Shown one piece after another: positions 8,200 to 18,500 of a stretch of DNA of 64,000 bases. The DNA comes from Desulfobacteraceae bacterium (GTDB lineage: Bacteria > Desulfobacterota > Desulfobacteria > Desulfobacterales > Desulfosalsimonadaceae). A model generated the notes under the pieces. The model was not told where the DNA came from, did no database searches, and saw only the letters and a list, made by a program, of their open reading frames with translations. Positions within the stretch are counted from its first letter, which is position 1. The number at the start of each line of letters is the position of its first letter. The translations under genes and the position numbers were made by a program. The stretch lies in contig JAABSH010000001.1 in the NCBI GenBank assembly GCA_011390465.1, forward strand, positions 62,001 through 126,000. The letters are read 5' to 3'.

Positions 8200-9054
8200 T
8201 TAGAAAAGTTTCCGCCGATTGGTCAGGTTGGCGGCGGTCACATAATCCTGGCTTTTTTTAAACAAAATACCCAGATACGGGATGTCGCCTTTGGCCAGCT
8301 GTTTTGCCTTGAAATCCGGGTCTGCTTCCAGAGCCCGAATCCAGTTGATCAGCTCCCGGGTGGCGGGTTTTTTCTCCACCGCATCCACTTCCCGAAGCCG
8401 GTAAAATGTGGCCAGGGCGTTTTCCATGATTTCCGCGGACAGTTCCGGAAAATGCACATGGATGATTTTGCGCATCATTTTGGGATCCGGAAACGCGATA
8501 TGATGAAAATTGCACCGTCCCAGAAACGGGTCGGACAGGTCTTTTTTGGCATTTGAGGTAATGATGATCACGGGCCGGTGCACCGTCTGAATGGTTTTGT
8601 CGATTTCAATAATATCAAATTCCATCTGGTCCAGCACATCCAGCATGTCATCCTGAAAATCCGTGTCCGCTTTGTCGATTTCATCGATCAGCAGCACGGT
8701 GCGCTCTTCCGCGGTAAATGCCTGGCCGATTTTGCCCATTTTAATATAATCTTCAATCCGGCTCACATCCCGGGTGGAATCCCCGAACCGGGAGTCATTG
8801 AGCCGGGTGAGGGTGTCATACTGATACAGGGCCTCCACCAGCTTCATGCTGGATTTAACGTTCAATACAATAAGGGGCATGTGCAGGGATTCGGCAATGG
8901 CATAGGCCAGCATGGTTTTGCCGGTGCCGGGCTCGCCTTTGAGCAGCAGGGGCATTTCCAGTTCCATGGTGATGTTGACGATTTTTGCCAGTTCCTCATC
9001 TAAAATATATTTGTTCGCACCCTGAAAATTCATTTTCTGATCCTTTTTAAACAT
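8200..9054 (-). CDS. MoxR-family AAA+ ATPase
   Basis: This 284-residue protein is a MoxR/NorQ-type AAA+ ATPase. It has a Walker A motif (LLKGEPGTGKTMLA, near residue 40), a Walker B motif (VLLIDEIDKAD, near residue 120) and a sensor-1 Asn in IIITSNAKKDL. The C-terminal helical lid contains the usual ATRELINWIRAL stretch. It is immediately upstream of the VWA gene. MoxR-VWA pairs act as chaperone-like machines using ATP hydrolysis. The ATG at 9054 is preceded by AGGAAG. A second ATG at 9033 also has an AAGGA site, so the start could be seven codons later. Confidence 0.9.
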   Translation of the reverse strand: MFKKDQKMNFQGANKYILDEELAKIVNITMELEMPLLLKGEPGTGKTMLAYAIAESLHMPLIVLNVKSSMKLVEALYQYDTLTRLNDSRFGDSTRDVSRIEDYIKMGKIGQAFTAEERTVLLIDEIDKADTDFQDDMLDVLDQMEFDIIEIDKTIQTVHRPVIIITSNAKKDLSDPFLGRCNFHHIAFPDPKMMRKIIHVHFPELSAEIMENALATFYRLREVDAVEKKPATRELINWIRALEADPDFKAKQLAKGDIPYLGILFKKSQDYVTAANLTNRRKLF

Positions 9055-9120
9055 AATTCTTCCTGTTTTTTTGGTTTTTCTTTCATCGCAAGGCCCAAAT
9101 GCCTTTCGATTTTTGTTGAC

Positions 9121-9504
9121 CTACATCAACAATCCATCAAGTTCCTTGTAATTCTTAAATTGCGCATCCATCGATAATAATTTAGACCCATGAATAACCG
9201 CAGTTGCAATAATAATGCGATCCGCAGGGTCTCGATGATGATCGGGAAGGTTTGCAGAAAGTACTGCTATCTGCTGATCAACCGGCAGGCATAAAATTTG
9301 AGCCTGACAAAGACCTGCGTCCAGCCATTCCTCAACTGCAAAGGGAAGTTTTAAACGTCCTCTTTTTTCGAGATAAATGACCTCCCAGCAGGAAATCGCC
9401 GAAACAGCAACTATCTCGGTATTTTCTATTAAATTAATAAATTTTTTTTCAAGGTCACCAGAAACCAGCCACCTTATCCAGATATGGGTATCAAGCAATA
9501 TCAT
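9121..9504 (-). CDS. vapC: PIN-domain ribonuclease toxin, VapC type
   Basis: PIN-domain proteins of this size are RNases that act as toxins in type II toxin-antitoxin pairs. The protein opens MILLDTHIWIRWL, with the first metal-binding Asp in DTH. Further acidic residues occur in AISCWEVIYLEKRG and in DHHRDPADRIIIATA, which is the usual second acidic cluster. I start at 9504 because this ATG overlaps the antitoxin stop in an ATGA arrangement. An in-frame ATG at 9519 would add five residues with less family support. At 127 residues it has normal length and looks intact. Confidence 0.88.
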   Translation of the reverse strand: MILLDTHIWIRWLVSGDLEKKFINLIENTEIVAVSAISCWEVIYLEKRGRLKLPFAVEEWLDAGLCQAQILCLPVDQQIAVLSANLPDHHRDPADRIIIATAVIHGSKLLSMDAQFKNYKELDGLLM

Positions 9505-9728
9505 CGTAGAGCATCCCATTCTTTTTCCGGAACCGCCGGTGCAATCAAATCGTCAAAAAGTTCAGTACCGGCCAATTTTGATGGCGGTATACGATGTTTT
9601 TTGGTGGCCTGACGAACTTTTCCAGATGCAAGAATGATCACCTCTACTGTATCCACATCCATTTCCGGAGGCAAATCGATAATAATTCGGCGATTCACCG
9701 GTTTGGTTGTTAAACGTAAGGCATCCAT
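9501..9728 (-). CDS. Antitoxin of the VapC pair
   Basis: This 75-residue protein is directly upstream of, and overlaps by 4 bp, the PIN toxin gene, the typical antitoxin position. The N-terminal half (NRRIIIDLPPEM...VEVIILASG) could form a short strand-rich DNA-binding fold. The C-terminal half is acidic (FDDLIAPAVPEKEWD) and likely wraps the toxin. The Pfam-level family was not recognised with certainty. A GGAGG site lies upstream of the ATG. Such pairs are usually autorepressed at their own promoter, which would lie in the repeat-rich spacer to the right. Confidence 0.75.
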   Translation of the reverse strand: MDALRLTTKPVNRRIIIDLPPEMDVDTVEVIILASGKVRQATKKHRIPPSKLAGTELFDDLIAPAVPEKEWDALR

Positions 9729-9746
9729 GGCATCCTCCTTAGCCGG

Positions 9747-9771
9747 GTAGGCCGGGATTCCTGTCCCGGCA
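9747..9771. repeat. Short palindrome related to the CCCGAC repeat family
   Basis: GTAGGCCGGGATTCCTGTCC followed by CGGCA forms a compact hairpin. It shares the GGGATTC..TCCCG plan with the repeats at 6237 and 11568. It sits upstream of the antitoxin gene. Confidence 0.6.
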
Positions 9772-9820
9772 ATGGCTGCACCTGATCAAAACCGAATCAA
9801 GGCCAGACGCTTTATTTAAT

Positions 9821-9888
9821 CACAGAGAACACAGAGAAAAAATGGGTTTTAAGGCTTCCCTCGGTGCGCTCCGGGATCTCTGTGGTTT
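9821..9888. repeat. CACAGAGAACACAGAG mosaic repeat
   Basis: The segment starts CACAGAGAACACAGAG and ends with GGGATCTCTGTGG, giving a loose inverted repeat of the CACAGAG words. It lies just downstream of the MetE-like gene stop. Repeats of this kind are common in spacers of environmental bacterial genomes (from memory). Confidence 0.6.
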
Positions 9889-10984
9889 AAATGATATCTT
9901 TATATTTTGCCCGGATTGTATCGGACAATTCCTTGTTCATGCGCACCACCTTTTCCGCTGCCGCCAGCGGCAAGGAGCCGGTACCGCAGCTGGGGGTAAT
10001 CAGGGCCTGATCAAAAATCTGCTTTTCTGAAATTCCCGTTGCAGCGGCAAGCGTTTTCATTTCATCAGCCAATACCCGTTCAAGGGTTGCCACGGATTCC
10101 TTTTCAATGGCCGCCACATCGCCGGTGGGCACGATCCCCCAGGCAATGATCCCGCCTTTTTCCAAAAACTGCTGAATCTGCCGGGGATACAGCACAAATT
10201 TATCAAAAAACGAATACGCGTCAAAACTCACAATATCCGCAGCCGATTCCAGGATCACGGGCCATTCCGCATTGGCGCACACGTGCACCCCGGCCAGGGC
10301 CCCTTCCGCGTGCACCGCGGCCACCACTTCTTCCAGGCAATCCGAAACATCCTGGCGGGACACACTGATAAACGCGGACGATCCAAAACCGGTAAGTCCG
10401 GGTTCATCCAGAAAAACAATCACCGGCACCTGGTATTTTTGCAGTTGCCGCACCTGCCACCGGGCTTTGAGGGCAATGGTTTTCACCGCCGCATCCCGCA
10501 CCTGATCATTGTAGAAAATGGCTTTTCCGTCCTGATCCACCACGCCGGTGGCAAACGTAAACGGGCCGGTGACCTGGCCTTTGACCGCAGCCAGTTTCTT
10601 TCTTTCAGCCCCGGAAAGACCGTCCAGGATTTTAATCAGTTCAAAAAACCCCGGCGCTGCCGCAGGCGTAAGACGGAAACGGGAATCCGCCAGTTTTTCC
10701 GGGGCTTCCATTACTGCCATATATTCTTCAAAAAATGCCAGAAAGGCCTGGTCAAACGCATCCCCGGCGGTTCGAATAAACGTGCGGCCGTCATGGGTTT
10801 CCAGCCCGGGCATTCCCGGCAGAAACTGGGGAATCATCTGTTCTGCTTTGAGTCGGGGCAGCTGAATCCATATGGGAATTTCAGGGGTATACTGCATCAT
10901 CATGGCCGCCGCCGTGGCATGGTCCTCCAGGGGAAGGCTGCCGATCCAGGCCGGCCGGCAGCAGGGGGTAAAGTTTGTCTTCAT
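9887..10984 (-). CDS. Cobalamin-independent methionine synthase-like (UROD/MetE superfamily)
   Basis: The protein resembles the catalytic C-terminal barrel of MetE and lacks the duplicated N-terminal half of classical MetE. About 365 residues is the size of core-MetE / archaeal-type enzymes. Likely zinc ligands are the His and Cys in GVHVCANAEW and the Cys in TPSCGTGSLPL. Core-MetE proteins transfer a methyl group, in some anaerobes from a corrinoid protein, to homocysteine, but the donor here cannot be read from sequence. I place the start at 10984 (MKTNFTPCCRPAWIGSLP), which fits the family opening. An upstream ATG at 11074 would add 30 residues unlike the family. Confidence 0.75.
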   Translation of the reverse strand: MKTNFTPCCRPAWIGSLPLEDHATAAAMMMQYTPEIPIWIQLPRLKAEQMIPQFLPGMPGLETHDGRTFIRTAGDAFDQAFLAFFEEYMAVMEAPEKLADSRFRLTPAAAPGFFELIKILDGLSGAERKKLAAVKGQVTGPFTFATGVVDQDGKAIFYNDQVRDAAVKTIALKARWQVRQLQKYQVPVIVFLDEPGLTGFGSSAFISVSRQDVSDCLEEVVAAVHAEGALAGVHVCANAEWPVILESAADIVSFDAYSFFDKFVLYPRQIQQFLEKGGIIAWGIVPTGDVAAIEKESVATLERVLADEMKTLAAATGISEKQIFDQALITPSCGTGSLPLAAAEKVVRMNKELSDTIRAKYKDII

Positions 10985-11159
10985 AAAACCAGTATCCTGT
11001 ATTGGGTATAACCTAAAAAGACTTTCATCCTTATGAAAGCCTTTAATTTTAATTGATTTGACAATATTTGACAAGTTTTTTATCGGGTTTTTATTTGTTC
11101 AGCCACCTGGCACATTTCAGGGTTTATTTTTATTTCACGCCACCTATGGCGATAAACAA

Positions 11160-11189
11160 TTGACACATCAGTGGAAACTACCCTATTCT
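11160..11189 (+). promoter_or_regulatory. Candidate sigma-70 promoter for tatA
   Basis: TTGACA at 11160-11165 and TATTCT at 11184-11189 are separated by 18 bases, about 83 bp upstream of the tatA ATG. The -35 box is perfect and the -10 box matches four of six positions. This is assigned by eye. Confidence 0.4.
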
Positions 11190-11271
11190 GCATCAGGTAA
11201 CGGGCACCTGATTTGATCGTTTTAAATACGGAATTCTTTCAACCGCCGCAGCACGATTTTAGGAGGACATT

Positions 11272-11517
11272 ATGTTTGGCATTGGCATACCGGAACTGAT
11301 CATTATTCTGGTAATTATCCTGATCATCTTTGGGGCGGGAAAATTGCCGGAAATCGGGGCGGGACTGGGTAAAGGCATTAAAAATTTCAAAAAAGCCGCC
11401 ATAGAGGATGATAAATCTGATGACGGCACTTCGGCTAAAATAGATAAATTTGAAATTCCCGAATCCCAAACCGTGACAAAATCAAAAACAAAGCAGGAGA
11501 ATAAAAAAGACGCTTGA
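11272..11517 (+). CDS. tatA: Twin-arginine translocase subunit TatA/E
   Basis: TatA forms the pore-like assembly of the Tat pathway, which exports folded proteins such as cofactor-containing periplasmic oxidoreductases. The 81-residue protein has the standard layout: one N-terminal membrane helix ([20 protein letters not shown]), the FG-hinge and an amphipathic helix ([17 protein letters not shown]), then a charged tail. A strong AGGAGG site precedes the ATG. It stands alone, without tatB or tatC beside it, as is common in Desulfobacterota. TatA and TatB are hard to tell apart by sequence, but the short length favours TatA. Confidence 0.92.
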   Translation: MFGIGIPELIIILVIILIIFGAGKLPEIGAGLGKGIKNFKKAAIEDDKSDDGTSAKIDKFEIPESQTVTKSKTKQENKKDA

Positions 11518-11567
11518 TTCCCGGCAGGGCAAAACGTTGAAGCCTTTTATCCGCCAAGAGGGGGTTC

Positions 11568-11620
11568 GTAGGATTCATATCCCGACACCTCGGAATGTCG
11601 GGATGTGAATCCCGACCTAC
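11568..11620. repeat. Palindromic intergenic repeat, GTCGGGATTCATATCCCGAC family, copy 2
   Basis: A 53-bp palindrome (GTAGGATTCATATCCCGACA, centre CCTCGGAA, then the complement ending CCCGACCTAC) follows the tatA stop. It closely matches 6237-6292. Its position after a gene would allow it to act as a transcript-end hairpin. Confidence 0.85.
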
Positions 11621-11661
11621 TGAAAACGCGATCTGCCAGGAATGCCGGCATTTTTTTTAAT

Positions 11662-11738
11662 CAGCCGCAGATACACGCGGACGGACGCGGATAATTGTTA
11701 TTTAAAATCTGCGTTTATCTGCGTGCATCTGCGGCTAA
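11662..11738. repeat. ATCTGCG-type inverted repeat
   Basis: AGCCGCAGATACACGCGGAC on the left and TCTGCGTGCATCTGCGGCT on the right form an imperfect inverted repeat, with internal repeats of the ATCTGCG word. It lies between the convergent tatA and ssb genes and could serve as a shared terminator. Confidence 0.65.
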
Positions 11739-11774
11739 TTTTTAAGACTGATTTATGCGGCGGATTCATTTCCG

Positions 11775-12260
11775 CTAAAACGGAATATCATCATCAAAAT
11801 CCGCTGGCGGCGGCCCCTGCTGCATTCCGCCGCTGTTTGAATTCTGGGCCTGGGGCGCGGACGGCTGGTTTGAATAATTGGATTGATTATTATACGACCC
11901 GCTGCCCCCGCTGCCCCCGCCGGCGCCCTTGGAATCCAGCATCTGCATGTCATTGGCCACGATTTCCGTTGTGTATTTGGTCACGCCGTCCTGCTCCCAG
12001 CTCCGGGTCTGAATCCGGCCTTCAATATATACTTGTTTTCCCTTGGCCAGGTATTGCCCGCAGATTTCCCCGAGCTTGCCGAATGCCACGATCCGGTGCC
12101 ATTCGGTCCGCTCTTTTTTTTCATTGGTGGCCTTGTCCGTCCATACCTCGCTGGTGGCCATGGTAAAATTGGCCACTGCCATACCGCTCTGGGTAAACCG
12201 CATGTCCGGGTCTTTTCCCAGATGCCCGATCAGCATTGCCTTGTTGAGTCCCCGTGCCAT
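11775..12260 (-). CDS. ssb: Single-stranded DNA-binding protein
   Basis: SSB coats single-stranded DNA in replication, repair and recombination. The 161-residue protein has the OB-fold from residue 1 to about 110 (opening [19 protein letters not shown], with aromatic DNA-contact residues such as W in SEVWTDK and EWHRIVAFG). A Gly/Asn/Gln-rich linker follows. The C-terminus is the acidic tip DFDDDIPF, used to recruit partner proteins. An AGAGGAG site precedes the ATG. Length and domain order are typical. Confidence 0.96.
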   Translation of the reverse strand: MARGLNKAMLIGHLGKDPDMRFTQSGMAVANFTMATSEVWTDKATNEKKERTEWHRIVAFGKLGEICGQYLAKGKQVYIEGRIQTRSWEQDGVTKYTTEIVANDMQMLDSKGAGGGSGGSGSYNNQSNYSNQPSAPQAQNSNSGGMQQGPPPADFDDDIPF

Positions 12261-12347
12261 TTAAACTCCTCTTTTTTTCTTTTCTTATTATTTCAGTCAA
12301 CTATATAATTGAAATCTGCTTTGATCTCCGTTTCGATCCCCACCATC

Positions 12348-12447
12348 GCAGGGGCGTATGGAATACGCCCTTTTGCGGGTGGACCTGGTTGGATGTGATG
12401 CCAATCAATGATAATGCCACCCAATGGGCGAATGCCATTCGCCCCTA
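12348..12447. repeat. GGGCGAATGCCATTCGCCCC-type short palindromes
   Basis: Two small palindromes of similar design occur in the 286-bp spacer between ssb and the giant gene: GGGGCGTATGGAATACGCCC at 12351-12370 and GGGCGAATGCCATTCGCCCC at 12426-12445. A related double copy lies on the other side of the giant gene at 28874-28913. Confidence 0.7.
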
Positions 12448-12486
12448 CGAAATGATTCATCTAAAAGGAACCCCTCAAACCTAAAA

Positions 12487-12525
12487 ATTCAAGGGCATAT
12501 GCCTCAACGACATACGCCCCTGAAT
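12487..12525 (-). terminator. Probable terminator of the giant Ig gene
   Basis: On the minus strand a stem of about 15 bp (ATTCAGGGGCGTATG / CATATGCCCTTGAAT) with a 9-base loop is followed by TTTTT. It lies about 20 bp beyond the stop of the giant Ig gene. Confidence 0.65.
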
Positions 12526-12546
12526 TTTCAATTTACATTCAAAATA

Positions 12547-15500
12547 TTAAAACCTGGCCGTCCACTCCTGAGCGCTTCCGGAACACCCCGGTGCCGTGTC
12601 CTGACAGGTGGGCGTAAATACAAACTCAACCTTGTCACCGGGTTCCGGCGCCACCCGGATGATGTATGGATTATCCGTATCCGCGTCTGACGGGTCGCGA
12701 TAGGTGCCATCATAAATCTGGGCATCCGGATACGCCACTCTCAGCAGCACAGACGCTTCTCCTTCTTCAGGCGTGAGCGTCACGGTAAACGTGGACCCTT
12801 CCACCGGCGGATTGCCGTATCGATCCTGGATATACACGGTATAGGTGTATACCCCGTTGTTTTCCTGGATACTGGCAATATTCATACTGCAAATACCGGA
12901 GAAAAGAATGGGCATCCGGGCCATGATCCGGTTGGTAAGGCCGTATTTGCTTTCCTGCCATTCCATGCTTGTTGCCGGCGCACCAAGATCGCCGGTCGCC
13001 TTATAAAAATTGATGCCTTCCCCGCCGATAAAGACTGCAGACGGGCTGTCCGGATCATCCAGGGCCAGGACATGCTGGGCAAACAGGGTGGGATCATCCA
13101 CCGGATCAAAGACCGGCAGGCCGCTGTTAACCTCAGCCCATGAGCCGGAAGGCAAATGACTCGTTTCATCCAGACCAATCACATACACATTGCCGATGGC
13201 ATGGGTTTCTTCCGCGCCAAAGAAATACGTAACCGCATACAATTTATCGTTCAACCCATCCACCAGCAGATCTTTGATGGTATTGCCCGGATCACGAATG
13301 GTCCGGAAGGTGAATGTATCGCCATCGGCAAACGGTATGCTGCCCTCAGCTATTGTGAATGCTACTTCTTCGCCGGGAGATGAATATGTACCCGTGGGTG
13401 CATTGGGCAAACCTGTGGAAACCGTTCCGCGCACCGTCCACTCGGAGTCGGTTCCGTTGAATGTCACGGTCCAGGTTTCCGATTGCGTGTTTGTGCTCAC
13501 ACTTACCGAATCAATTACGCCATTGCCCTGATTGTTCAGCCCGGGAGAGGGTGGTGTTGCGCGCACCCCGCCACCGCGACCGGTATTATATGCCGTTTCG
13601 GACCACGCAGGTGTGGCTGCATCGCCGTTTGTCGTTCTCAAAACATGGACCCCGGCATCCTCGGTACCCACATAAATCACATCGTTTGTGCCGTTGGAAA
13701 GCGGATGCAGGGCAATGGTGGTCAAATGATCCCCGGTAAAAGCCCTGGTTTTGGTCCAGGTCAGACCGCCGTTATTGCTTCGATACAGGCCATTGGGAGT
13801 TGCCGCGTAAAGAATGGCAGATGCACCATGCGTGCCCGGCACCTTGACAATCTCCCGCACATCCCGGCCGTATCCCAGACCACTTTCCTGTACCTCGAAG
13901 GTGACCATGTCACCATCGGCATAGAGATTATCCTCAGCACCCGTGATTAAAAAGGACACCGCTTCATTGTCCGATACATAGGGAATATCCGTATAGGCAG
14001 TGTTCTGCTGAACTCCGGATTTCGAACCATACACAAGCCATTCCCCGGTTTCATTGGTGTTAAAAGTCCATTGGTCTCCTTTTCCATAAAACCGATTCTC
14101 ACCATCATTAATGGTGAAACTGACTTCACCGTCATCCGAGGTGTAGGGCACATCTGTATAGGCATTGGCCTGCAAACCTGCGCTGTCACCTTCTACTCTC
14201 CATTGATCCCGGGTGGTGGAGAAGGTGAATTTATCGCCCTTGGTAAAGTCCCCGGTTTCATTTTCATATATAACAAATTGTATTTCCCCTTTTTTTGACA
14301 CATAGGGGAATTCTGAAATGTTGTACTCTGGATGAACAGTTACCAGACTACTTCCGCTTACCTGGCTGCGCACTCGGAAAACTTCCTCACCATCTGGTTC
14401 AGCATCAATACAAGTGACAGTCCAGTCCTCGGTTCGTGTGGTTGCGGAAGTAAATTCAACCAGCAATTCACCTTCATCCGTCGCACTTCCGCTCAAGTCA
14501 TCATTATACCCGCCGAGATACGTCGCTGTCCAGGTATCTGCGCCGGCATCCGCGGTTGCGGAAACATCGGTCATGGTGCCGTCACTTCCGGCACCGGACA
14601 GGTCATTAAACAACGGTTCCGTCACCGTAGCGCCGGTCACGTCATAAGTAGCGGTCCAGGTTTCCGTGCGCGTGGTCAGGGAAAGACCAATATCAATCAT
14701 TTCACCCTTTGCCCCACTGTAGTCCGGGATATATGTCGGCCCGTCTACCACCAGGCCGCCCCACTGGAAGGTCTCGCCGTCCGGCGCAAACACCGCGCCG
14801 ATGCCTTCACCACCGGCCCAGACATAGTCACTGCCTGCGCCATCACACACCACGCTGAGAATGGCGCCGTTGGTGCTGATCAGACCGTTCCATTCCTCCG
14901 AATAATTCCCGTCACCTTTGCCGTTCCAGTTAAGGCCGCCGTCCAGACTGCGGTAGATGGATCCCCGTCCCAGATATCCGGTGCCGACGTACACCACGTT
15001 GGAATTGTCCGGGTCCACACAAATGGCAGAACCGCCCTTGATATAGGGATCAATCCAGTTCTGACCGGCTTTGGCATTCTCGCTGGACCGGCTGACGTTG
15101 GTCCATGTGGAACCGCTGTCCGTGGATTTATAGACCCCGCCGCCGTTGGTGCCCGCATAAATGATATTGTTGTCCTCATCCGGCGCCACGGCAATGGAAT
15201 TCACCCGGGTGGTGCGGCCGCTGTTGTTCACTTCCGCGGTCACCGACACAAATCCGTTCAAGGGTGAGGTATTGTCCCCGGGAGTCCGGAGCGTGGCAGT
15301 GGCAATCCCGTTTACCGTTGTGTCCTCGGACGGTGCGAACCACCCGCCGGTATTATATGTGAAAAAGGATACCGCCGTGCCGTCAGGTACGGCGTTGCCG
15401 TAGACATCACCCACATTCACGGAAATCTTGTCTTCCAGATTGGATTTCCAGTCTCCGGAAATGTTCAGGTATTCGGCAAAAATCCCAAACCCCTCGCCCA

Positions 15501-18500
15501 CGGGCGGACCGGAACTGATGGTAATGGTGCTGGTGACCGTGGACACCACCTTGTTATAATAATAAGTGGCTTTGATGCTTACGGGTCCGGATTTCGAGCC
15601 GCTCCGCAAAATCGCGTTGACCTGGCCGTCTTTGGTATAGGCAATGGCCGGCTCAATGGCCTCGCCGCCATTGGGACCATCGAGAATGGACAAATCCACT
15701 CTGTAACCGTCCGCCACCGGTTCCCCGAAAATATCGGTGACATCAAATATAATTCTGGAGGTGGAGATCCCACCCGTTCCCTTAATATTGATGTTGCCCG
15801 GATTGGGATTTGGATCCGGCGTCAGATCCGCAACAACAATATCATCCGGCGGCGTCTGAATGTCAACCGTGGCTGTGCCGATCACATCCGTGCCAGCGCC
15901 TGACCATATGGCGGAGATGACAACACTGCCGCCTTTTGCCGACGCAATAAAGTCTGTTGTTGCCTTTCCATTGTCTATGGTTTCTTCCTCAGTGAATGTC
16001 CCCAGTGTTAAATCATTCAACACAAATTGAACCATTTCGTCATCTACCGGGTTACCGCCGGAGTCAAACACTTCGACCGTTATCTTTGAAGTTCCGGAAC
16101 CCGTGCCCAGCAAGGTATTGGGGATTGCGGTCACAGTAATCAGGCCGGGGGTGTATGCCACTTCCGCTTCCGCTATTTTACCGCCGGCTTCCGCCCGGAT
16201 GGTGACTGTACCCGGAACATTACCGCTGACCAGGGAGGCGGTGGCAATACCGCCGGCCGTGGTGGCTGTCGCGGGAAGGCTTCCCCATTCTTCCGGATCC
16301 GTAATTAAAGGATCAGAAAAATCCGTAATGGACAAATCCACTACCACACCGTCCGGCACCGTGCCGCCACCGATCATGGTAAGGGATATGTTCACTGTGG
16401 CTGAACTGGTCCCATCTGCAGGCAGACTTTCCGGAGACACAGACACTTCCACGCCCGCAATCTGAGGACCGATGATCCGAATATCCGTTGTGGCGGAATA
16501 CCCGTCCGTGGTTTCAACCGTGATGGTATCAATGCCGTCTTCCGGCACAAACGAGGGAGCGGTGTACGTAACACTGGTTTTTCCGCCCAGGGTCAGTGCC
16601 GTATAACTGCTGAGTCCGCCATATTCGGCTATTACAGATACCACTTCATTATCCGCCACTGGATTGTCATACTGATCCATGACTGAAATCTCTAAGGTGG
16701 TGGTGCCCTTAACTGAAAGATTGCCGGTTGCCGCACTGACCTTGATCTTACCTTCCGCCGGTGAGCCGGACACGAACGCTATCTCCACCGAGTCAGAAAC
16801 ACCGCCCACTTTGGCCGTGACTTTGGCATTGCCCAGATTTGAAGGGCTGAACAGATAGATGCTTACCTCGCCGATTACACTTTCAATAGCGGCTGTATAT
16901 GCCGTTGTTTTTGCAGAATCCAGATACAGGGCACCGCCGGTGGTAAAAAATTCAACTTTTTTGTTGATGGGATTCCCTGCCGGATCCGTGATAGCGGCTT
17001 TCAGCAGCACATATGACTTGCCATCATCAGCCACCAGCTCAGTTGCGCCGGCGGTCAACGCCACCTCGCCAATGGGCGACGGGGCAAAGTGAACTTCCAG
17101 GTCTTCGGAAAGCAGACCATAATTTGCCGTAACCTGAGCCGTCCCTTCCGTGAGTGACGCAACCAGGGTTGCGGTGGCCACCCCTTCATCAGAGGTAATC
17201 TTATTCGTATCCGCACCGGCCCCGGTTTTAAACAATCCCGCGTCCGTGGTGAATGTAATGGCCTCGCCACTGATGGCAATGCCGTCCGCGTTTTTAAGCT
17301 TCACCCGAATCGTTGATTCGTCCGTGCCGTTTGCGACAATAAGCTCAGGCACCGCTGCCAGATCCGTCAGCACCACGCCGGTGAATTCCACCGCCGCTGT
17401 ATCGGAAACAGGTTGCCCTGTTTGGGTTTGCGCGGTTGCCGTAAGGGTACTGAAGACCGTTGTTTCGCTGGAAACAGCCGTGAGGGTGGTGGTTGCTTCG
17501 CCACCTGCCACGGTCAAGGTGTCGTTTTCAAAGGTCCCGGATGTAGCCACAAGTTCAACATCTACGGTTTCTTCCAGCAGGTTGCCGTTGGCGTCCGCCA
17601 GCTTTACCGTCACCTGGGTTGTATTTGCGCCATTGGCATAAATGGCCGCATCTTCCGCACTTACGCTGACAAGGGCCAAATCGCCGGGTGTCTGGGTGAT
17701 GGTGGTTTGAGCTTCCAGGGTATCGGTTGACGCTTTGATGGTTATCTCTTCCGCCCGGGTGCCGGCCCGGTACCCCATCGATGCCTGACCGCCATCATCG
17801 GTTAACACGGTTTCTAATTCAACATCACCCACAGTTCCGGATGCAGCGTTTTGAACATTATCGCCTTCCACGACTACTGTCCAGGGGCCATCGGCTGTTA
17901 CTTCCAGCCGGTAGGTCCCGGCATCCAGAAATTCCGCTGTTTCATCGGTTACCACAACACCGATTTCATTTTCCAAATATCGAATGTCACCGGTTTGTAC
18001 ATTAATAAGATGGACAATAAAATTCGCGGTGCCGGAATGGGACATTGTGAATGTCGTCAGACCGTTTGTGGTTATGTCAAATGAGTCCGTTACCTTATTT
18101 CCGGTATCCGTATATGTATTTGACGGCGTTAATGTACTGCCCGCATTGTCAAAAACTCTGGTAAAGGTTACAGGTTCACCCACAATGGGCTCTCCATTTT
18201 CCGCCGTCAGGGTTGCCCATACCGTAGATATGGATTCCCCGTCCGCCACAAGGGTATCGGGTTCAGCATTGATGATGAGGCTGGTTGTACCTGATGGCGC
18301 AAAAATAACCTCTGTTTTCTGGGTCATATTATTTGCCGCACAGGTAATTTCCGCTGTCCCGTCGACAACCCCGGCCATGAGCGATACAATGACTTTGCCG
18401 GTGGCATCCGGCGTGGTCACCTTGATGGTCTTGACGGGCTCCTGCGTAACCGCATCTTTTGTAAACCATCCCAGGGTCGAGGCAAATGTCACTTCCGTTC

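Noticed and set aside
10985-11271. Cobalamin or SAM riboswitch upstream of the MetE-like gene
   Set aside because: No B12-box, SAM-I core or long structured leader was seen. The region is short and AT-rich.
13700-15200. Asp-box motifs as evidence of a sialidase
   Set aside because: Asp boxes (SxDxGxTW) occur in many propellers. The catalytic Arg triad and Tyr/Glu of sialidases are not seen, so only a structural propeller is called.
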